Numbered from the stretch's first letter, positions 7,638-17,075 are shown. The stretch: DNA of 64,000 nucleotides from Lysinibacillus odysseyi (GCA_014595895.1 JABUKB010000001.1:124001-188000), one strand, 5' to 3'. Notes: generated by a model from the letters alone, not told the origin. Made by a program: numbers and translations.

Positions 7638-8444
7638 TTACTTTAAGCGCCACAATGTTACATTGTCATTTGTAATGCGCTCTAATTTCTGTTGGAGCAT
7701 ACGCTTTTTCAGTTCGCGTTCTGTCCGAACGTAGTCCATTGAAAAAATTTCTGCCACTTCGGCTGTTGTTAATATTTCATAACGTTTAAAAATATCCTCT
7801 AGTTCAGGCAAGGGCTGTGGTACGAGCTGTTCACCAATCATTTCTTGCAATATATGTTCATATACTTCGAAATGATAGGAACCACTTACCTTCAAACCTT
7901 CGTCTTCGATACACTCATTAAAAAATACAATGCTCGGCACTTCATCGACTTCCATTTCACGTGTGATGTGCAGATCACATTGGAAAGCGCGAGCGGCTTC
8001 TTTTGAACCGAAGTCAATCGCAAATTCTTTCATATCTAGACCTATTTCCTCGGCAATTTGCAAAAGCGTAGCATGTGAATTTACATTTTTTGTTTGCAAT
8101 GCTGCGTATTGCTGGAGTTTTATCAAGTAACGAGAACCAGCACGCTTCCCTTGTAATTCAGCTGCTTTTACAGCAATGGAAGGCAATACGGGATGCGATA
8201 TATCTAAATCGGCGCCGTTTAGGCAGCCTTTCATACGGTTTGTAACCGAATTTAATGCGGATAATTCTGTGCTCAGTACATATCTCCAAGTAAAATAATG
8301 TTCATATCGCAACTGTAGCTTACGTAAAATCCCTTTCATTGCAAATGCTTGCGGACATAGCGGATCGATAAAAATATAAAGTTCAATCGGCTTATGCGTG
8401 ATGGAAGGTACGGTAGGCTGTGATAAAGTTTGAACATTATTCAT
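7638..8444 (-). CDS. spxH: SpxH (YjbH), ClpXP adaptor for Spx degradation
   Basis: This 268-residue DsbA-like protein has a thioredoxin-fold N-terminus (ELYIFIDPLCPQAFAMKGIL) and a cis-Pro region near VPSIVFFN. SpxH binds Spx and presents it to ClpXP; stress causes SpxH to aggregate, so Spx accumulates. Here the position equivalent to the second cysteine of the CxxC is Ala (CPQA), which argues for an adaptor role over an oxidoreductase role. I moved the start to the ATG at 8444 because GGAGGGATTCG precedes it. The start overlaps the end of the globin gene (ATGAATAA), as in the Bacillus yjbI-yjbH arrangement. Confidence 0.92.
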   Translation of the reverse strand: MNNVQTLSQPTVPSITHKPIELYIFIDPLCPQAFAMKGILRKLQLRYEHYFTWRYVLSTELSALNSVTNRMKGCLNGADLDISHPVLPSIAVKAAELQGKRAGSRYLIKLQQYAALQTKNVNSHATLLQIAEEIGLDMKEFAIDFGSKEAARAFQCDLHITREMEVDEVPSIVFFNECIEDEGLKVSGSYHFEVYEHILQEMIGEQLVPQPLPELEDIFKRYEILTTAEVAEIFSMDYVRTERELKKRMLQQKLERITNDNVTLWRLK

Positions 8445-8838
8445 CGAATCCCTCCTCGTCATTCGGTGAATTTACCATATGGTGCGCAGTCATTTCCAGA
8501 CGCTTGTAATAGATTTCGCGGAATTTTCCATCTAAGCCGACCTCATCCATTGCTTCACGCATACATTCTAGCCATGCCTTAGCACGAGCAGGAGTGATTT
8601 TAAATGGAAGGTGTCTGGCGCGCATCATTGGATGACCATGCTCCGCTGTATATAAATCGGGCCCACCTAAATATTGGGTTTGAAATTGAATCTGTTTACG
8701 AACTGTTTCAGTTAAGTCTTCCGGAAAAATAGGAATAAGCAGCGGATGCTTTGCGACACGCGCATAAAAAGCATGTAAAAGTTCCGAAAGTTTTTCGGCG
8801 CCAATATCCTCATAAGGAGTCTTATATTTTTTATTCAT
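8437..8838 (-). CDS. Truncated haemoglobin, group II (YjbI-like)
   Basis: This 133-residue 2/2 globin includes YLGGPDLYTAEHGHPMMRARH, typical of group II truncated haemoglobins; the HGHPMMRARH segment contains the proximal His region, and a conserved Trp follows (KAWLECM). Known homologues bind oxygen or peroxide and are linked to redox stress. I use the ATG at 8838, preceded by AAAGGGG, giving about the 132 residues of B. subtilis YjbI. It overlaps spxH and is co-transcribed with it. In Staphylococcus and Bacillus the pair is conserved, and the globin is thought to take part in thiol stress. Confidence 0.93.
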   Translation of the reverse strand: MNKKYKTPYEDIGAEKLSELLHAFYARVAKHPLLIPIFPEDLTETVRKQIQFQTQYLGGPDLYTAEHGHPMMRARHLPFKITPARAKAWLECMREAMDEVGLDGKFREIYYKRLEMTAHHMVNSPNDEEGFDE

Positions 8839-8979
8839 CGGTGAATACCCCTTTATCTCATCCATCATTATCAACGTTTTACGAATTGTTTTTGTAAGTA
8901 ACGTTAAACATATTGTATCAACGCTGCTCTATTTGTACAAATAAAGAGCACTTTCGTGGGAAAAGATGTTAAAATTTTA

Positions 8980-9711
8980 TTAAGTATGGTACGTATTTAG
9001 TACTTTTCGGACATAATTTTGCGTTTCTCTAAAAGGTGGGATTCCACCGTATTTCGAGACATTCCCAGGTCCGGCATTATATGCCGCTAAAGCAAGTGTC
9101 ATATTGCCATTAAATTTATCTAACATTTGGCGTAAATATTTTGTCCCACCCATGATATTTTGGGAAGGATCTGCAGAGTTTTTCACGCCTAAATATTTGG
9201 CGGTCGTCGGCATTAATTGCATTAAGCCTTGCGCACCAGCAGAGCTTTTAGCATTCGGGTTAAAATTCGATTCCTGCTTAATAACAGCTTGGATCAATTT
9301 CGCTGGCACATTGTAAGTAGCCGATGCTAATTCAATAATATCTTTATATGGTGTATTAGAAGTTGCAGGAACAGGCTTGGCTTCTGCATTAGCCGTTGCC
9401 GGTTCTTTTTTTGCCAAGCTTTCTAATACAGGTGTCGGCACATTTACTTGACCATTATATAGGAGTGCTTGGCCGTTACTAGAAGTCGCAGTCATCTTTT
9501 CAGATAGGTTTGCAATGCTTGCATAACTCCCTAAGCGGTTGGCCATTTCAGACTGCTGTTCCGCTGTTAAATTTGTTAAAAAATTATTCATCAACGTAGA
9601 AAAAATAGAGTTATCCGAATTTGTTGATGAAGGATTGTTTGTTTCTCCTGTGACGTTAAAAGATGAAATCGATTGAATTTCCATTAATGTACGAATTGTT
9701 TGGATATCCAT
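8980..9711 (-). CDS. Lytic transglycosylase with SLT domain (YjbJ-like)
   Basis: This 243-residue protein has a low-complexity N-terminal half and a C-terminal Slt domain starting around residue 125. It has [20 protein letters not shown] (catalytic Glu in the QES motif), [14 protein letters not shown], and [15 protein letters not shown]. Such enzymes cleave the MurNAc-GlcNAc bond of peptidoglycan non-hydrolytically. No signal peptide is obvious, as is also true of B. subtilis YjbJ (CwlQ), which is reported to have both muramidase and transglycosylase activity. The ATG follows AAAGGAG. It stands alone between the globin and CYTH genes. Confidence 0.9.
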   Translation of the reverse strand: MDIQTIRTLMEIQSISSFNVTGETNNPSSTNSDNSIFSTLMNNFLTNLTAEQQSEMANRLGSYASIANLSEKMTATSSNGQALLYNGQVNVPTPVLESLAKKEPATANAEAKPVPATSNTPYKDIIELASATYNVPAKLIQAVIKQESNFNPNAKSSAGAQGLMQLMPTTAKYLGVKNSADPSQNIMGGTKYLRQMLDKFNGNMTLALAAYNAGPGNVSKYGGIPPFRETQNYVRKVLNTYHT

Positions 9712-9813
9712 AGTTTGTCTCCTTTATGTCAGGCTCTGTATAAGGGAAGAGTCACAAGTTTTCTCGTTTGCCAAAACGACAAATGGCTAATAGGAGCAAG
9801 GAACCATACAGAG

Positions 9814-10404
9814 CTAGTCATTAAATTGTTGTTGCAATGCTGCCGTGAATCGTGCAATTTTCTTAGGAGTAGGTCGCTTTTCGATTTGATGTGCTGTTAA
9901 AAGTTCATCGAAAATAGCCGAACCTAATTTTTCGTCGTTCGTTTCATATTCTACTTCATAATCCTCTATTTGCAAATAATTTGAACGGTCTAACACTAGT
10001 ATTCCGCCGTGATAGGCAAGCTCTGCCCGGTAGGTTTTTAACGTACCGTACAGCTGAAGGTCCTGCACTGAAATACCCATTCGGCGCAAACGTTCTTCTA
10101 CAGCAGGCGCTTCGAAAGTAGTGCCTTGTAACATTTGGGAGGCTGTTTGGTCAGATAATGGTTCCGTTGTTTCTAGATGGATATTTTCCGCTGACTGTTC
10201 CTTTAAAGTACATTCGCTCCCATCATCGAATATCCGGATACGCAGTCCGCTTTTCAGATTTCGCAGTTGATAATCGTGTGTATCAAAATAATGATTTTCC
10301 TGGCGGTGAATTTGTTCTTGCCTCACAGCAAAATGATGAAGTAAATGCTCATATTCTTCTTTCGTTAATAAATTTTTAAATTCAATTTCAATTTCTTGGC
10401 TCAT
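9814..10404 (-). CDS. CYTH domain protein (YjbK-like triphosphatase family)
   Basis: This 196-residue protein begins MSQEIEIEFKNLLTKEEYEH. The EIEIEFK signature is the defining ExExK motif of the CYTH fold (adenylate cyclase CyaB and thiamine triphosphatase). These tunnel-fold enzymes act on triphosphates in a metal-dependent way; inorganic triphosphatase activity is the commonest in bacteria. The frame is open further upstream, but AAAAAGG precedes the ATG at 10404 at normal spacing. It is divergent from the yjbL-like gene and next to relQ, the same neighbours as in B. subtilis. Confidence 0.9.
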   Translation of the reverse strand: MSQEIEIEFKNLLTKEEYEHLLHHFAVRQEQIHRQENHYFDTHDYQLRNLKSGLRIRIFDDGSECTLKEQSAENIHLETTEPLSDQTASQMLQGTTFEAPAVEERLRRMGISVQDLQLYGTLKTYRAELAYHGGILVLDRSNYLQIEDYEVEYETNDEKLGSAIFDELLTAHQIEKRPTPKKIARFTAALQQQFND

Positions 10405-10511
10405 TGTTTTCATCCTTTTTTCAGTTTGACTTTTCGAAAATGCACACTGCCACCAATAAGAGTCGTATGGTAAAATGGTGAGAAGATACATATACGAAAG
10501 GAAGAAGTTCA

Positions 10512-10898
10512 TTGCGTAAAGTTTATAACATCGAGGAAGCCCCATCTATACATAACAACATGATTTTTCATGTAAAAGAAGATATTACAGCGTGGCTGCC
10601 TACAAAACAAGTTATTGTCGATTCAGATACACATGCTTTTTTATATATTGTAGAGGAAGACAGCGAATATAGCTATGTTCGCTTCGATGAAAAAATGTGG
10701 CCATATTTACTGGGCATGGTACAACGAGGTGTGGACCCTGTATTGCAACATGCAGACGGTCAACTAGAGCTCGTGCAATTTGCTGAAGAGCTTGAAGGCT
10801 TACTGTATAATATAGAAGGAAACAGCAATTACGGCGAGACATTTGTTACAAAGGTAGAGACAGCATTTCAAGCGTTTTACGCTGCTGATGAAGTATAA
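10512..10898 (+). CDS. UPF0738 family protein (YjbL-like)
   Basis: This 128-residue acidic protein starts at a TTG after AAAGGAAGAAG. It matches the small YjbL family by position (between the CYTH gene and relQ) and by general composition, including LLGMVQRGVDP and the C-terminal FVTKVETAFQAFYA. The function of the family is unknown. There is no signal peptide or membrane segment. It may be co-transcribed with relQ, 61 bases downstream. Confidence 0.8.
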   Translation: MRKVYNIEEAPSIHNNMIFHVKEDITAWLPTKQVIVDSDTHAFLYIVEEDSEYSYVRFDEKMWPYLLGMVQRGVDPVLQHADGQLELVQFAEELEGLLYNIEGNSNYGETFVTKVETAFQAFYAADEV

Positions 10899-10959
10899 TA
10901 AAGAGAAGACTAGACGTGCGGAATGGAGCAATGGCTTCATTTGTTAGGAGGTAACAGTT

Positions 10960-11625
10960 TTGGGACAATGGGATGTGTTTTTAAGTCCATATAAACAGGC
11001 GGTAGATGAATTAAAAGTAAAGTTAAAAGGCATGCGCTCACAATTTGCTATCAATAATACAAATTCCCCGGTTGAATTTGTAACAGGACGTGTTAAACCG
11101 CTAGCAAGTATTTATGACAAGTCATTGCAAAAAGGGCTACCGTTTGAGCCTTCTGACAAGTTAGCGACAGAATTACAAGACATTGCCGGCCTGCGTATTA
11201 TGTGTCAATTTGTTGATGACATTGCTACAGTGACGGAGCTCATTCGTCAGCGAGTGGACATGCGTGTCATCGAGGAGAAAGACTATATTACACATAGTAA
11301 GCCAAGTGGCTATCGTTCACATCATATGATTATTGAATACCCAGTAGAAACGATTGATGGTCAAAAGATGGTCATTGGCGAAATCCAGATTCGTACATTG
11401 GCAATGAACTTCTGGGCGTCTATTGAGCATTCCTTGAATTATAAATACAACGGTGCCTTCCCAAAAGAAATAAACGATCGCTTACAAAATGCAGCAGAGG
11501 CTGCTTTTCGTTTAGACGAAGAAATGAGTCAGATTCGAAGTGAAATTCAAGAGGCCCAGGCTTACTTTAATGAATATAAAGAAGATTTAGCTGTACTAAA
11601 TAATACAGAAAAGGAGCGTGAATAG
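10960..11625 (+). CDS. relQ: RelQ, small (p)ppGpp synthetase
   Basis: This 221-residue protein consists of a single RelA/SpoT synthetase domain. It has [18 protein letters not shown] near residue 70, the [11 protein letters not shown] stretch, and [19 protein letters not shown]. It lacks hydrolase and regulatory domains, so it is a small alarmone synthetase that makes ppGpp or pppGpp from GTP/GDP and ATP. The TTG start is set by TAGGAGG 9 bases upstream. It overlaps nadF, as in the B. subtilis yjbM-yjbN pair, and RNA binding or tetramer allostery is known for the family. Confidence 0.95.
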   Translation: MGQWDVFLSPYKQAVDELKVKLKGMRSQFAINNTNSPVEFVTGRVKPLASIYDKSLQKGLPFEPSDKLATELQDIAGLRIMCQFVDDIATVTELIRQRVDMRVIEEKDYITHSKPSGYRSHHMIIEYPVETIDGQKMVIGEIQIRTLAMNFWASIEHSLNYKYNGAFPKEINDRLQNAAEAAFRLDEEMSQIRSEIQEAQAYFNEYKEDLAVLNNTEKERE

Positions 11626-11626
11626 T

Positions 11627-12421
11627 TTGAAGTTTTCCATTCAATCGCGCCAAGATGTACAATCAAACGAATTGATGGATTTAGCTAAGACATACTTACA
11701 AGATTTTGGATTAGTTTACGATGAAGAAGAACCAGAGATTGTGCTGTCAATTGGTGGTGATGGGACACTGCTCCATGCTTTTCACCGCTATGCAAAAAGT
11801 TTAGATAAAGTAGCTTTTGTCGGGATTCATACAGGGCACCTGGGCTTTTATGCAGACTGGAAGCCTTCTGAGCTGGAAAAGCTTGTGTTATCTATCGCGA
11901 AAAAAGAATTTAATACCGTAGCGTATCCTTTATTAGAAGTACAGGTACATCATCATAATTCGGAATCGAATACGTACTTAGCGTTAAATGAAGCGACGAT
12001 TAAATCACCAGACGTGACGCTGGTAATGGATGTCGAGCTAAATGGCGAGCATTTTGAGCGTTTCCGTGGGGATGGCTTGTGTGTCTCCACTCCTTCAGGC
12101 AGTACGGCTTATAATAAGGCGTTAGGCGGAGCAATTATTCACCCGACATTAAATGCCTTCCAAATTACAGAGATGGCATCCATCAATAACCGTGTGTTCC
12201 GTACGGTAGGCTCGTCCCTTGTATTGCCAGCGCATCATAATTGCGTGTTAAAGCCGGTAAAGGATCAACAATTCAATATGACAATTGATCATATTCAAAT
12301 GATTCAAACCGATGTGAAATCCATTACGTTTAATGTAGCAAATGAGCGTGTCCGCTTTGCTCGTTTCCGCCCATTCCCGTTTTGGGAACGTGTGCATGAT
12401 TCGTTTATTGCCAATGAATAA
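11627..12421 (+). CDS. nadF: NAD kinase
   Basis: This 264-residue protein contains the NAD kinase signature [13 protein letters not shown] (about residue 42), the NEATIKSP stretch, and the C-terminal [13 protein letters not shown] motif. It phosphorylates NAD to NADP in the cytosol. An upstream GTG in frame is possible, but AAGGAG lies only one base before it and nine before the TTG at 11627; the resulting length also fits the family. It overlaps the end of relQ and the start of the pseudouridine synthase gene. Confidence 0.95.
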   Translation: MKFSIQSRQDVQSNELMDLAKTYLQDFGLVYDEEEPEIVLSIGGDGTLLHAFHRYAKSLDKVAFVGIHTGHLGFYADWKPSELEKLVLSIAKKEFNTVAYPLLEVQVHHHNSESNTYLALNEATIKSPDVTLVMDVELNGEHFERFRGDGLCVSTPSGSTAYNKALGGAIIHPTLNAFQITEMASINNRVFRTVGSSLVLPAHHNCVLKPVKDQQFNMTIDHIQMIQTDVKSITFNVANERVRFARFRPFPFWERVHDSFIANE

Positions 12422-13304
12422 AGATCGACGTTTTACGGTAACTTTTTCTGCGCAATACGAAGGGCAATTACTGCGCGAAGCTATTGGAGCGTTTGGCATT
12501 TCCAAACGTGCTTTAACAGATATCAAGTTTGCGGGTGGCGAAATCTTGGTGAATGGCAGAGAGCAAAATGTCCGCTACGCCTTAAGAAAAACAGATGAGG
12601 TGACTGTCAAATTTCCGTTAGAGCAGGTGAGCGATGGATTAATCCCTCAGCGTGGTCCCTTAGATATTTTATATGAGGATGAGCAAATCATCATCGTCAA
12701 TAAACCACCGTATCAAAGTACGATTCCATCTCGTGAGCATCCAGAAGGCAGTTTAGCGAATTGGATAGCAGGCTATTTTCAGCAGCAAGATGTAGCGTCA
12801 ACCGTTCATATCGTGACACGGCTAGATCGGGATACATCAGGCTTAGTATGCATCGCTAAACATCGACATATCCATCATATGCTAAGCACGTTGCAGCAAA
12901 AAGGGAAGATTCACCGCCAGTACGAAGCAATCGCTCATGGATTTGTGGAATCTCAAGCTATCATTAGACCTATTGGACGGAAAGAGGGCAGTATTATTGA
13001 ACGGGAAGTACGTGCAGATGGTCAGTTTGCCCATACAGATCTCACACTTGTCTCACAGTTTACAATAAACGGTGAGCCGTACTCGCATATTGTGCTCGAT
13101 TTGCATACAGGGCGTACCCATCAAATTCGTGTGCATATGGCGTCTATCGGGCATCCATTAGCAGGGGATGAGTTATATGGGGGGAGACGCGATGCAATAA
13201 AACGCCAAGCGCTGCATTGCCGTCAAATTGAAATAGAACAACAAAGCGGTCTAGCTATTTACTCTGCAGGTTTACCGCAGGACATGGCCCGTTTACTAAA
13301 ATAA
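12414..13304 (+). CDS. RluA/RluD-family pseudouridine synthase (YjbO-like)
   Basis: This protein of 296 residues has an S4-like N-terminus ([21 protein letters not shown]) and the RluA catalytic motif [18 protein letters not shown], with the nucleophilic Asp in RLDRDTSG. It also has [21 protein letters not shown] near the end. Such enzymes isomerise uridines in 23S rRNA. I use the ATG at 12414, which overlaps the nadF stop (ATGAATAA) and suggests translational coupling. Another ATG at 12396 is possible. Which uridine is modified cannot be read from sequence. Confidence 0.93.
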   Translation: MNKDRRFTVTFSAQYEGQLLREAIGAFGISKRALTDIKFAGGEILVNGREQNVRYALRKTDEVTVKFPLEQVSDGLIPQRGPLDILYEDEQIIIVNKPPYQSTIPSREHPEGSLANWIAGYFQQQDVASTVHIVTRLDRDTSGLVCIAKHRHIHHMLSTLQQKGKIHRQYEAIAHGFVESQAIIRPIGRKEGSIIEREVRADGQFAHTDLTLVSQFTINGEPYSHIVLDLHTGRTHQIRVHMASIGHPLAGDELYGGRRDAIKRQALHCRQIEIEQQSGLAIYSAGLPQDMARLLK

Positions 13305-13317
13305 AACGAAATAGCAA

Positions 13318-13356
13318 AGCATGTAAACAAGCCGGGTTATTGTTTATATGCTTTTT
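13318..13356 (+). terminator. Terminator of the relQ-nadF-pseudouridine synthase operon
   Basis: AGCATGTAAACAA pairs with TTGTTTATATGCT, then TTTT. It lies 14 bases after the last stop codon. Confidence 0.85.
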
Positions 13357-13474
13357 AATATTTGATTTTAGGGAAAAGTAATAGAGAATGTTAAAATTTT
13401 GTGATTTTCAACATTTGCTATTTACGGATAGTAGATAGGCACACTATGATGGAAAAAGCGAGAGGAGGGAGAAC

Positions 13475-14845
13475 ATGATTGATCAAAATAAAAACGAAGT
13501 AGAATTCAATGAAGAAATGCTGCGTGAATGGTTAGAAAATGATGAGATTCAGATGTTTCGCGAGCACTTTTTATTGTTGCATCCATATGATCAAGCACAA
13601 TTTTATGAAAAGGTTGATCCTGATATACGTCAAATCATGTATCATTTTTTATCTCCTCTAGAAATGGCTGTTATTTTCCGCGAAATCGAAGCGGAGGATG
13701 AAGATTCCCAACAATTTTTAAAAGAAATGGATCCATCCTACGTAGCATCGATGCTAGAAGAAATGTATACCGATGATGCCGTAGATATATTAAATGAACT
13801 AGACAATAAAGACCGTGAAAGCTATTTAGAAATGATGGATAGCGATACGGTAGAAGAAATAAATGAGTTGTTAGCCTACGCTGAATATACGGCCGGCGCT
13901 ATTATGACAACGGAATATGTATCCGTGCTAGAGAGCTCTACTGTTCGTTCAGCCATGGCTGTCCTGCGTAGAGAGGCACCTGATGCCGAGACGATTTACT
14001 ATTTATTCGTTGTCGATGATAAGCATCGTTTAACGGGCGTATTATCATTGCGTGACTTAATTATTGCTGATGAAGATGAGCTTATTCAGCATGTCATGAG
14101 TGATCGTGTTGTATCGGTTGAATTAACGGCAGACCAGGAAGAAGTCGCTATTATCATGAAGGACTATAACTTTTTGGCGTTACCTGTTGTCAATGAAAAT
14201 CAAGTATTGCAAGGGATTATTACAGTCGATGATATTATCGATGTCATTGATGAAGAGGCAAGCGATGACTACTCCAAATTAGCCGGTATTTCAGATATGG
14301 ATGAAATTAATGACAGTGCTTTCAAATCGATTAAAAACCGTTTGCCTTGGCTCATTGTCCTGTTATTTCTAGGTATGTTCACGGCAAATTTGATGAGTCG
14401 CTTCGAAGATACGCTAGAACAGGTGGCACTGCTTGCATTATTTATTCCTCTTATTTCAGGTACATCGGGGAATAGCGGTACACAGGCTTTAGCCGTTGCT
14501 GTCCGCGGTATCGCAACAGGGGAAGTAGGAGAAACAAGTAAGGTAAAGCTCCTGTTTCGCGAGATGATGACTGGGCTGATGATGGGGCTGATTTGTGCTG
14601 TTGTCGTAACGGGGATTGTTTACGTTTGGAAAGATAATTTAATTATTGGTTTGCTAGTGGGCAGCGCATTAAGCTGTTCTATTTTAGTAGCTACGCTTGC
14701 TGGTTCCTTTATTCCATTATTGATGCATAAAATGGGTGTCGACCCGGCCGTTGCATCGGGACCGTTTATCACTACATTAAATGACGTGACGAGTTTACTT
14801 ATCTACTTTAGTTTAGCAACCACGTTTCTGAAGTATATTGTGTAA
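13475..14845 (+). CDS. mgtE: MgtE magnesium transporter
   Basis: This 456-residue protein has the full MgtE layout: an acidic cytosolic N domain (residues 1-130), two CBS domains (about 135-255, starting at AGAIMTTEYVSV), and five membrane helices from about 285 (LPWLIVLLFLGMFTANLM). It also has the conserved SGNSGTQALAVAVRG pore-region segment. MgtE is a Mg2+ channel gated by Mg2+ binding to the N and CBS domains. The start has AGGAGGGAGAAC just ahead. No M-box riboswitch is evident in the 170-base gap before it. The same position, after yjbO, is occupied by yjbP-yjbQ in B. subtilis. Confidence 0.95.
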   Translation: MIDQNKNEVEFNEEMLREWLENDEIQMFREHFLLLHPYDQAQFYEKVDPDIRQIMYHFLSPLEMAVIFREIEAEDEDSQQFLKEMDPSYVASMLEEMYTDDAVDILNELDNKDRESYLEMMDSDTVEEINELLAYAEYTAGAIMTTEYVSVLESSTVRSAMAVLRREAPDAETIYYLFVVDDKHRLTGVLSLRDLIIADEDELIQHVMSDRVVSVELTADQEEVAIIMKDYNFLALPVVNENQVLQGIITVDDIIDVIDEEASDDYSKLAGISDMDEINDSAFKSIKNRLPWLIVLLFLGMFTANLMSRFEDTLEQVALLALFIPLISGTSGNSGTQALAVAVRGIATGEVGETSKVKLLFREMMTGLMMGLICAVVVTGIVYVWKDNLIIGLLVGSALSCSILVATLAGSFIPLLMHKMGVDPAVASGPFITTLNDVTSLLIYFSLATTFLKYIV

Positions 14846-14891
14846 CAGTGGCGAGAGAAAGGCATACAATAATGAAAAAGGATGTGGGTCG

Positions 14892-15182
14892 TTGGAAGAG
14901 CCGTTGCTGTATATTCAAACAGCCCCACCAGCAAAATTGCTGGAGGAAGAAAGTACATCCGTTTATATAAAGAAGGAGCCTGTGACGTCACTGGTGTTAC
15001 ATCAGTTACGCTATTTTTCGCGTTCGGTAAATAAGGAGCGCCAACTTTATTTTCAACTAACGAATGGTGAATTCTTAGTCGGCACGATCGAAAAATTGCG
15101 TGGCGAAGAAGTATTGGTGAAGACGTACAGCCAAAATGTTTGGCTTGCTGCGCAATCGATTGCTTATATTACATTAAAGTGA
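14892..15182 (+). CDS. CotO-like spore coat protein (probable)
   Basis: This 96-residue protein starts at a TTG preceded by AAAAAGG at 10 bases. Its N-terminus (EEPLLYIQTAP) and C-terminus (GTIEKLRGEEVLVKTYS) resemble what I recall of CotO, a late-localising coat protein, but it is short. CotO sits next to cotZ/cotY in Bacillus, and here a CotZ-family gene lies convergently 400 bases downstream. I base the name mainly on that context and the two end segments. The protein may also be unrelated. Confidence 0.5.
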   Translation: MEEPLLYIQTAPPAKLLEEESTSVYIKKEPVTSLVLHQLRYFSRSVNKERQLYFQLTNGEFLVGTIEKLRGEEVLVKTYSQNVWLAAQSIAYITLK

Positions 15183-15204
15183 AAGATAGATGGCTTGCTT
15201 TTAT

Positions 15205-15470
15205 CTCGCATTAACGGGCAGTAATTTATCTGTATGGAAAGCGGTAGCGACAGAGGTGAGATTTTGAGAAGGGTGGAAAGGGTAGGCGGAAGGTTAATTA
15301 CCCGTAAAAGCCCGATTGGTTCAACTAACAATCAGTGGGGGAGAATCCCCAATGATTGAAGTTTCACTTTATGAGAAATGAATTGGACAGAATCACTGTA
15401 AGGTGATTCTGTTTTTTATTTCGAAATTTTTAAAGTGCCTCTTAAATAAGTTACTACCCGTTAATGCGAG
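15205..15470. mobile_element. 266-bp MITE-like element with 25-bp terminal inverted repeats
   Basis: The left end (15205-15229, CTCGCATTAACGGGCAGTAA...) and the complement of the right end (15446-15470) match at 23 of 25 positions. The interior holds two stable hairpins: one at about 15333-15358 (CAATCAGTGGGG... CCCCAATGATTG) and one at 15388-15411. No reading frame fills it. The size, the inverted ends and the lack of coding are those of a miniature inverted-repeat element. Three further copies of the end sequence occur alone elsewhere in the window. It fills the gap between the CotO-like and CotZ genes. I could not see a clear target-site duplication. Confidence 0.6.
15388..15417 (+). terminator. 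Terminator-like hairpin inside the MITE
   Basis: CAGAATCACTgtaAGGTGATTCTG followed by TTTTTT. It could stop transcription from the CotO-like gene before it reaches the convergent cotZ. Confidence 0.75.
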
Positions 15471-15582
15471 AGAAAGGAAATGCCTTTGAAAAATGATTAC
15501 TATCATAATGCGTTACACAAACTAACACTAATGGGCTATAGCATGGATGCTATAGCCCACTAATCAATTGGAGGTTTAAATA

Positions 15583-16089
15583 TTAGTCACAAAGATCTAA
15601 GTCAACGTCAGCGATACATTGTACGGCGCAGAAGCATGTTAAATCTACTGTAATACAGCTATCTGAAGCTGCGAAATCTACAACGTCACATACACGACGC
15701 AGATTTACAGCTGTTCCTTCCTCATTTAAAATATCCACTTCGCACTCGCGATCGTCTAATGGCACAAGTACACGCAGTGTTGCGCAACAGTCATCAAATA
15801 TATCCTCTACACGGAAGAAGATAGAAGCGCAATGTGTATTAAATTCTTCAGAAGAATATGAAGCGATAAATGGTGTTCCTTTTTTTGTTGTTAATGTAAA
15901 TACGCGTGTGTCTGCTGCTGAACGTGCGGGACTAACAATACCGCCTAGAGGCTCTAGGAAACAGTTTGTTGTACATGTAGAACAATCATTTCGTACTGCT
16001 TGATTTTGGATATCTAAAATGGCGCGCACTACCTCACATACACAGCCGCCGTGTGACCCTGATGAAATATTTTCACGACCACATCCCAT
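15583..16089 (-). CDS. CotZ/CotY/ExsY-family cysteine-rich spore coat protein
   Basis: This 168-residue protein begins MGCGRENISSGSHGGCVCEV, with many cysteines (CSTCTTNCFLEPLGG and several CC or CxC pairs). It has the conserved segment LGGIVSPARSAADTRVFTLT, followed by FFRVEDIFDDCCATLRVL. These are hallmarks of the CotZ/ExsY family that assembles the outer crust or exosporium basal layer by disulfide-linked self-assembly. The ATG at 16089 follows AAGGAGG; the frame's apparent upstream extension lacks a ribosome site. In B. subtilis cotXYZ belong to the same yjb region. A SigK promoter is expected but I cannot assign one confidently. Confidence 0.92.
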   Translation of the reverse strand: MGCGRENISSGSHGGCVCEVVRAILDIQNQAVRNDCSTCTTNCFLEPLGGIVSPARSAADTRVFTLTTKKGTPFIASYSSEEFNTHCASIFFRVEDIFDDCCATLRVLVPLDDRECEVDILNEEGTAVNLRRVCDVVDFAASDSCITVDLTCFCAVQCIADVDLDLCD

Positions 16090-16218
16090 TTTTTCACCTC
16101 CTTTTATAACTAAAGTCTTTCTACAATATGTCGGTGGTTTTGAAAGAAAAGGGCGAATGTTTAGTTTGCATAAAATTTCTTGAAGTGGCGATACTACGCA
16201 AAAAAAGGAGTTGGCATC

Positions 16219-16620
16219 GTGCAAAAAATCGCCTTCTTCATCTGTGTATTGATACTGTTAGCAGGATGTAGTGCCCCGGATGAAAAATATACCACTGTCG
16301 CGAATGGACAGGAGGAACGCGTACAGCAAATTGAAAAGGTTTTGGAAAAACATGAATCCATCGAGCATGTCAATATGGTCGTGCTAGACGAGGCAATGCT
16401 GGTTGCTATTCAAGTGAAGCCATGGTCTAGGTGGAAAAAGCAAAAAATTGAACAGCAAGTAAAAAAAGAGCTAGAAGATAAGTTTCCAAAAGAGAAAGTG
16501 ACAGTTTCTACGGACTTTAAATTGCATTGGGAAGCAGGGAAGCTAAAAGAGGAGAAGGATCAAAAAAAGATCCGTCAGCAAGTGAAACAACTAAGCAACC
16601 TAGCCAAGGAGGAAACCTAA
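16219..16620 (+). CDS. YhcN/YlaJ-family sporulation lipoprotein
   Basis: This 133-residue protein starts with a GTG after AAAAAGGAG and has a signal peptide ending in the lipobox LLAGC (Cys at about 16). The mature part has VNMVVLDEAMLVAIQVKPW and a charged C-terminal half rich in K and E, as in the YhcN/YlaJ family of forespore lipoproteins. It is fused in operon to spoVAC: the two genes share a single base at their junction. In spoVA-2mob operons a lipoprotein of this family occupies the same place, and there it delays or modulates germination. Confidence 0.82.
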   Translation: MQKIAFFICVLILLAGCSAPDEKYTTVANGQEERVQQIEKVLEKHESIEHVNMVVLDEAMLVAIQVKPWSRWKKQKIEQQVKKELEDKFPKEKVTVSTDFKLHWEAGKLKEEKDQKKIRQQVKQLSNLAKEET

Positions 16621-17075
16621 TGAAAGAAGAACGCTATCAACAAATAGAGCAGCAAATCACACCGAAAGCACCCGTAGCTTTTAATATGTTGAAAGCATTC
16701 CTAGTAGGCGGGAGCATATGCGCTGTTGGTCAAGCGATTAGTTATTTTTATATCATATTCTTTAATTTTACAGAGAAAACAGCAGGAAATCCTACCGTCG
16801 CTACACTTATTTTTATTGCCATGTTACTAACGGGTTTTGGACTATATAGAAGACTAGGGCAATTTGCGGGAGCGGGAAGTGCTGTACCAGTGACAGGCTT
16901 CGGTAATGCCGTGATCTCAGCAGCGATTGAGCATAAAACGGAAGGCTTTGTGCTTGGGGTTGGCGGTAATATGTTTAAGCTTGCAGGGTCCGTCATTTTA
17001 TTTGGTGTTGTATCAGCATTTGCTGTCGCATTGATTAAAACCATTCTAGTATCGTTAGGAGTGATTTCATGGTAA
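16620..17075 (+). CDS. spoVAC: SpoVAC, DPA channel protein
   Basis: This 151-residue membrane protein begins MKEERYQQIEQQI and contains the SpoVAC core: FLVGGSICAVGQ, a short loop, LLTGFGLYRRLGQFAGAGSA, and VPVTGFGNAVISAAIEHKTEG. SpoVAC is the mechanosensitive inner-membrane component that helps move Ca-dipicolinic acid into the forespore and out during germination. The true start is the ATG at 16620, overlapping the lipoprotein stop (TAATG) and preceded by AAGGAGG. Its stop overlaps the spoVAD start (ATGGTAA). Confidence 0.94.
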   Translation: MKEERYQQIEQQITPKAPVAFNMLKAFLVGGSICAVGQAISYFYIIFFNFTEKTAGNPTVATLIFIAMLLTGFGLYRRLGQFAGAGSAVPVTGFGNAVISAAIEHKTEGFVLGVGGNMFKLAGSVILFGVVSAFAVALIKTILVSLGVISW

